From contig BFEA01000239.1 in the NCBI GenBank assembly GCA_003427395.1, positions 1,718,809 through 1,743,969 on the forward strand: a DNA stretch of 25,161 nt. The letters are read 5' to 3'. The notes beneath the pieces are model-generated. The model made no database searches and was not told the origin of the DNA. It saw nothing but the letters and a program-made list of their open reading frames with translations. The position numbers and the translations under genes were made by a program. Shown here in pieces: positions 25,115 to 25,161 of the stretch. Position 1 is the first letter of the stretch; the number at the start of each line of letters is the position of its first letter. Source of the stretch: Chara braunii. Its lineage: Eukaryota; Streptophyta; Charophyceae; Charales; Characeae.

Positions 25115-25161
<47 letters not shown>
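25115..25161. repeat. (AG)n microsatellite, truncated by the window end
   Basis: AG dinucleotides run from 25115 to the last base, so its true length is unknown. It follows a GAATGAATCTGCCG segment resembling sequence next to the GA tract in the left flank. Confidence 0.95.

Overview
The window looks like repeat-dominated nuclear DNA from a eukaryote. A land plant or streptophyte alga is most likely: the pol domains read like plant Ty3/gypsy (Metaviridae) elements, and the flanks are full of microsatellites and long poly-A/T runs. A charophyte-alga origin is only my guess. I found no convincing host housekeeping gene, rRNA or standard tRNA. Nearly all interpretable coding signal is on the + strand and belongs to, or lies beside, one large decayed Ty3/gypsy-type retrotransposon.

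Layout. 1-1360: microsatellites, poly-T/A runs and a hairpin-rich repeat family that returns at 24250-25161. 1657-3560: a 54-bp minisatellite, degenerate derivatives and a large foldback with ~85-bp arms. 3560-4576: no recognisable gene. 4577-7460: four head-to-tail copies of one unrecognised gene family encoding ~251-261 aa; only the last is uninterrupted. 7843-13381: gag, protease, reverse transcriptase, RNase H and integrase in the canonical gypsy order, broken by several frameshifts and stops and with a Lys at the catalytic Glu position of integrase. 13780-14362: an extra ORF downstream of pol with basic nuclear-localisation-like clusters, acidic SUMO-interaction-like motifs and, in a shifted frame, a coiled-coil tail. 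14363-17860: a non-coding tail carrying several unrelated tandem-repeat families (38, 24, 18, 67 and 47 bp). 17861-17874: a G-rich polypurine tract followed by TGTGTCGGGAC, the likely start of a very long 3' LTR. That LTR would contain internal duplications, conserved hairpins, a TATA box inside a hairpin (21480-21499), a CT-rich 111-bp repeat and a 91-bp repeat. After about 22745: hairpin clusters, a 29-bp minisatellite, a small SINE/MITE-like element with a pol III B-box-like motif, and the right copy of the hairpin-rich family.

Inference: the pieces fit one oversized element with an Ogre-like plan (extra ORF upstream of gag, tandem repeats in the 3' untranslated region, giant LTR), plus an extra ORF after pol. 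The 5' LTR and primer-binding site were not found, so the left boundary is unknown. The most novel items are the four-copy gene array, the shared in-frame TGA in two of its copies at a position that is Trp in the intact copy, and the SUMO-interaction-like ORF downstream of pol.
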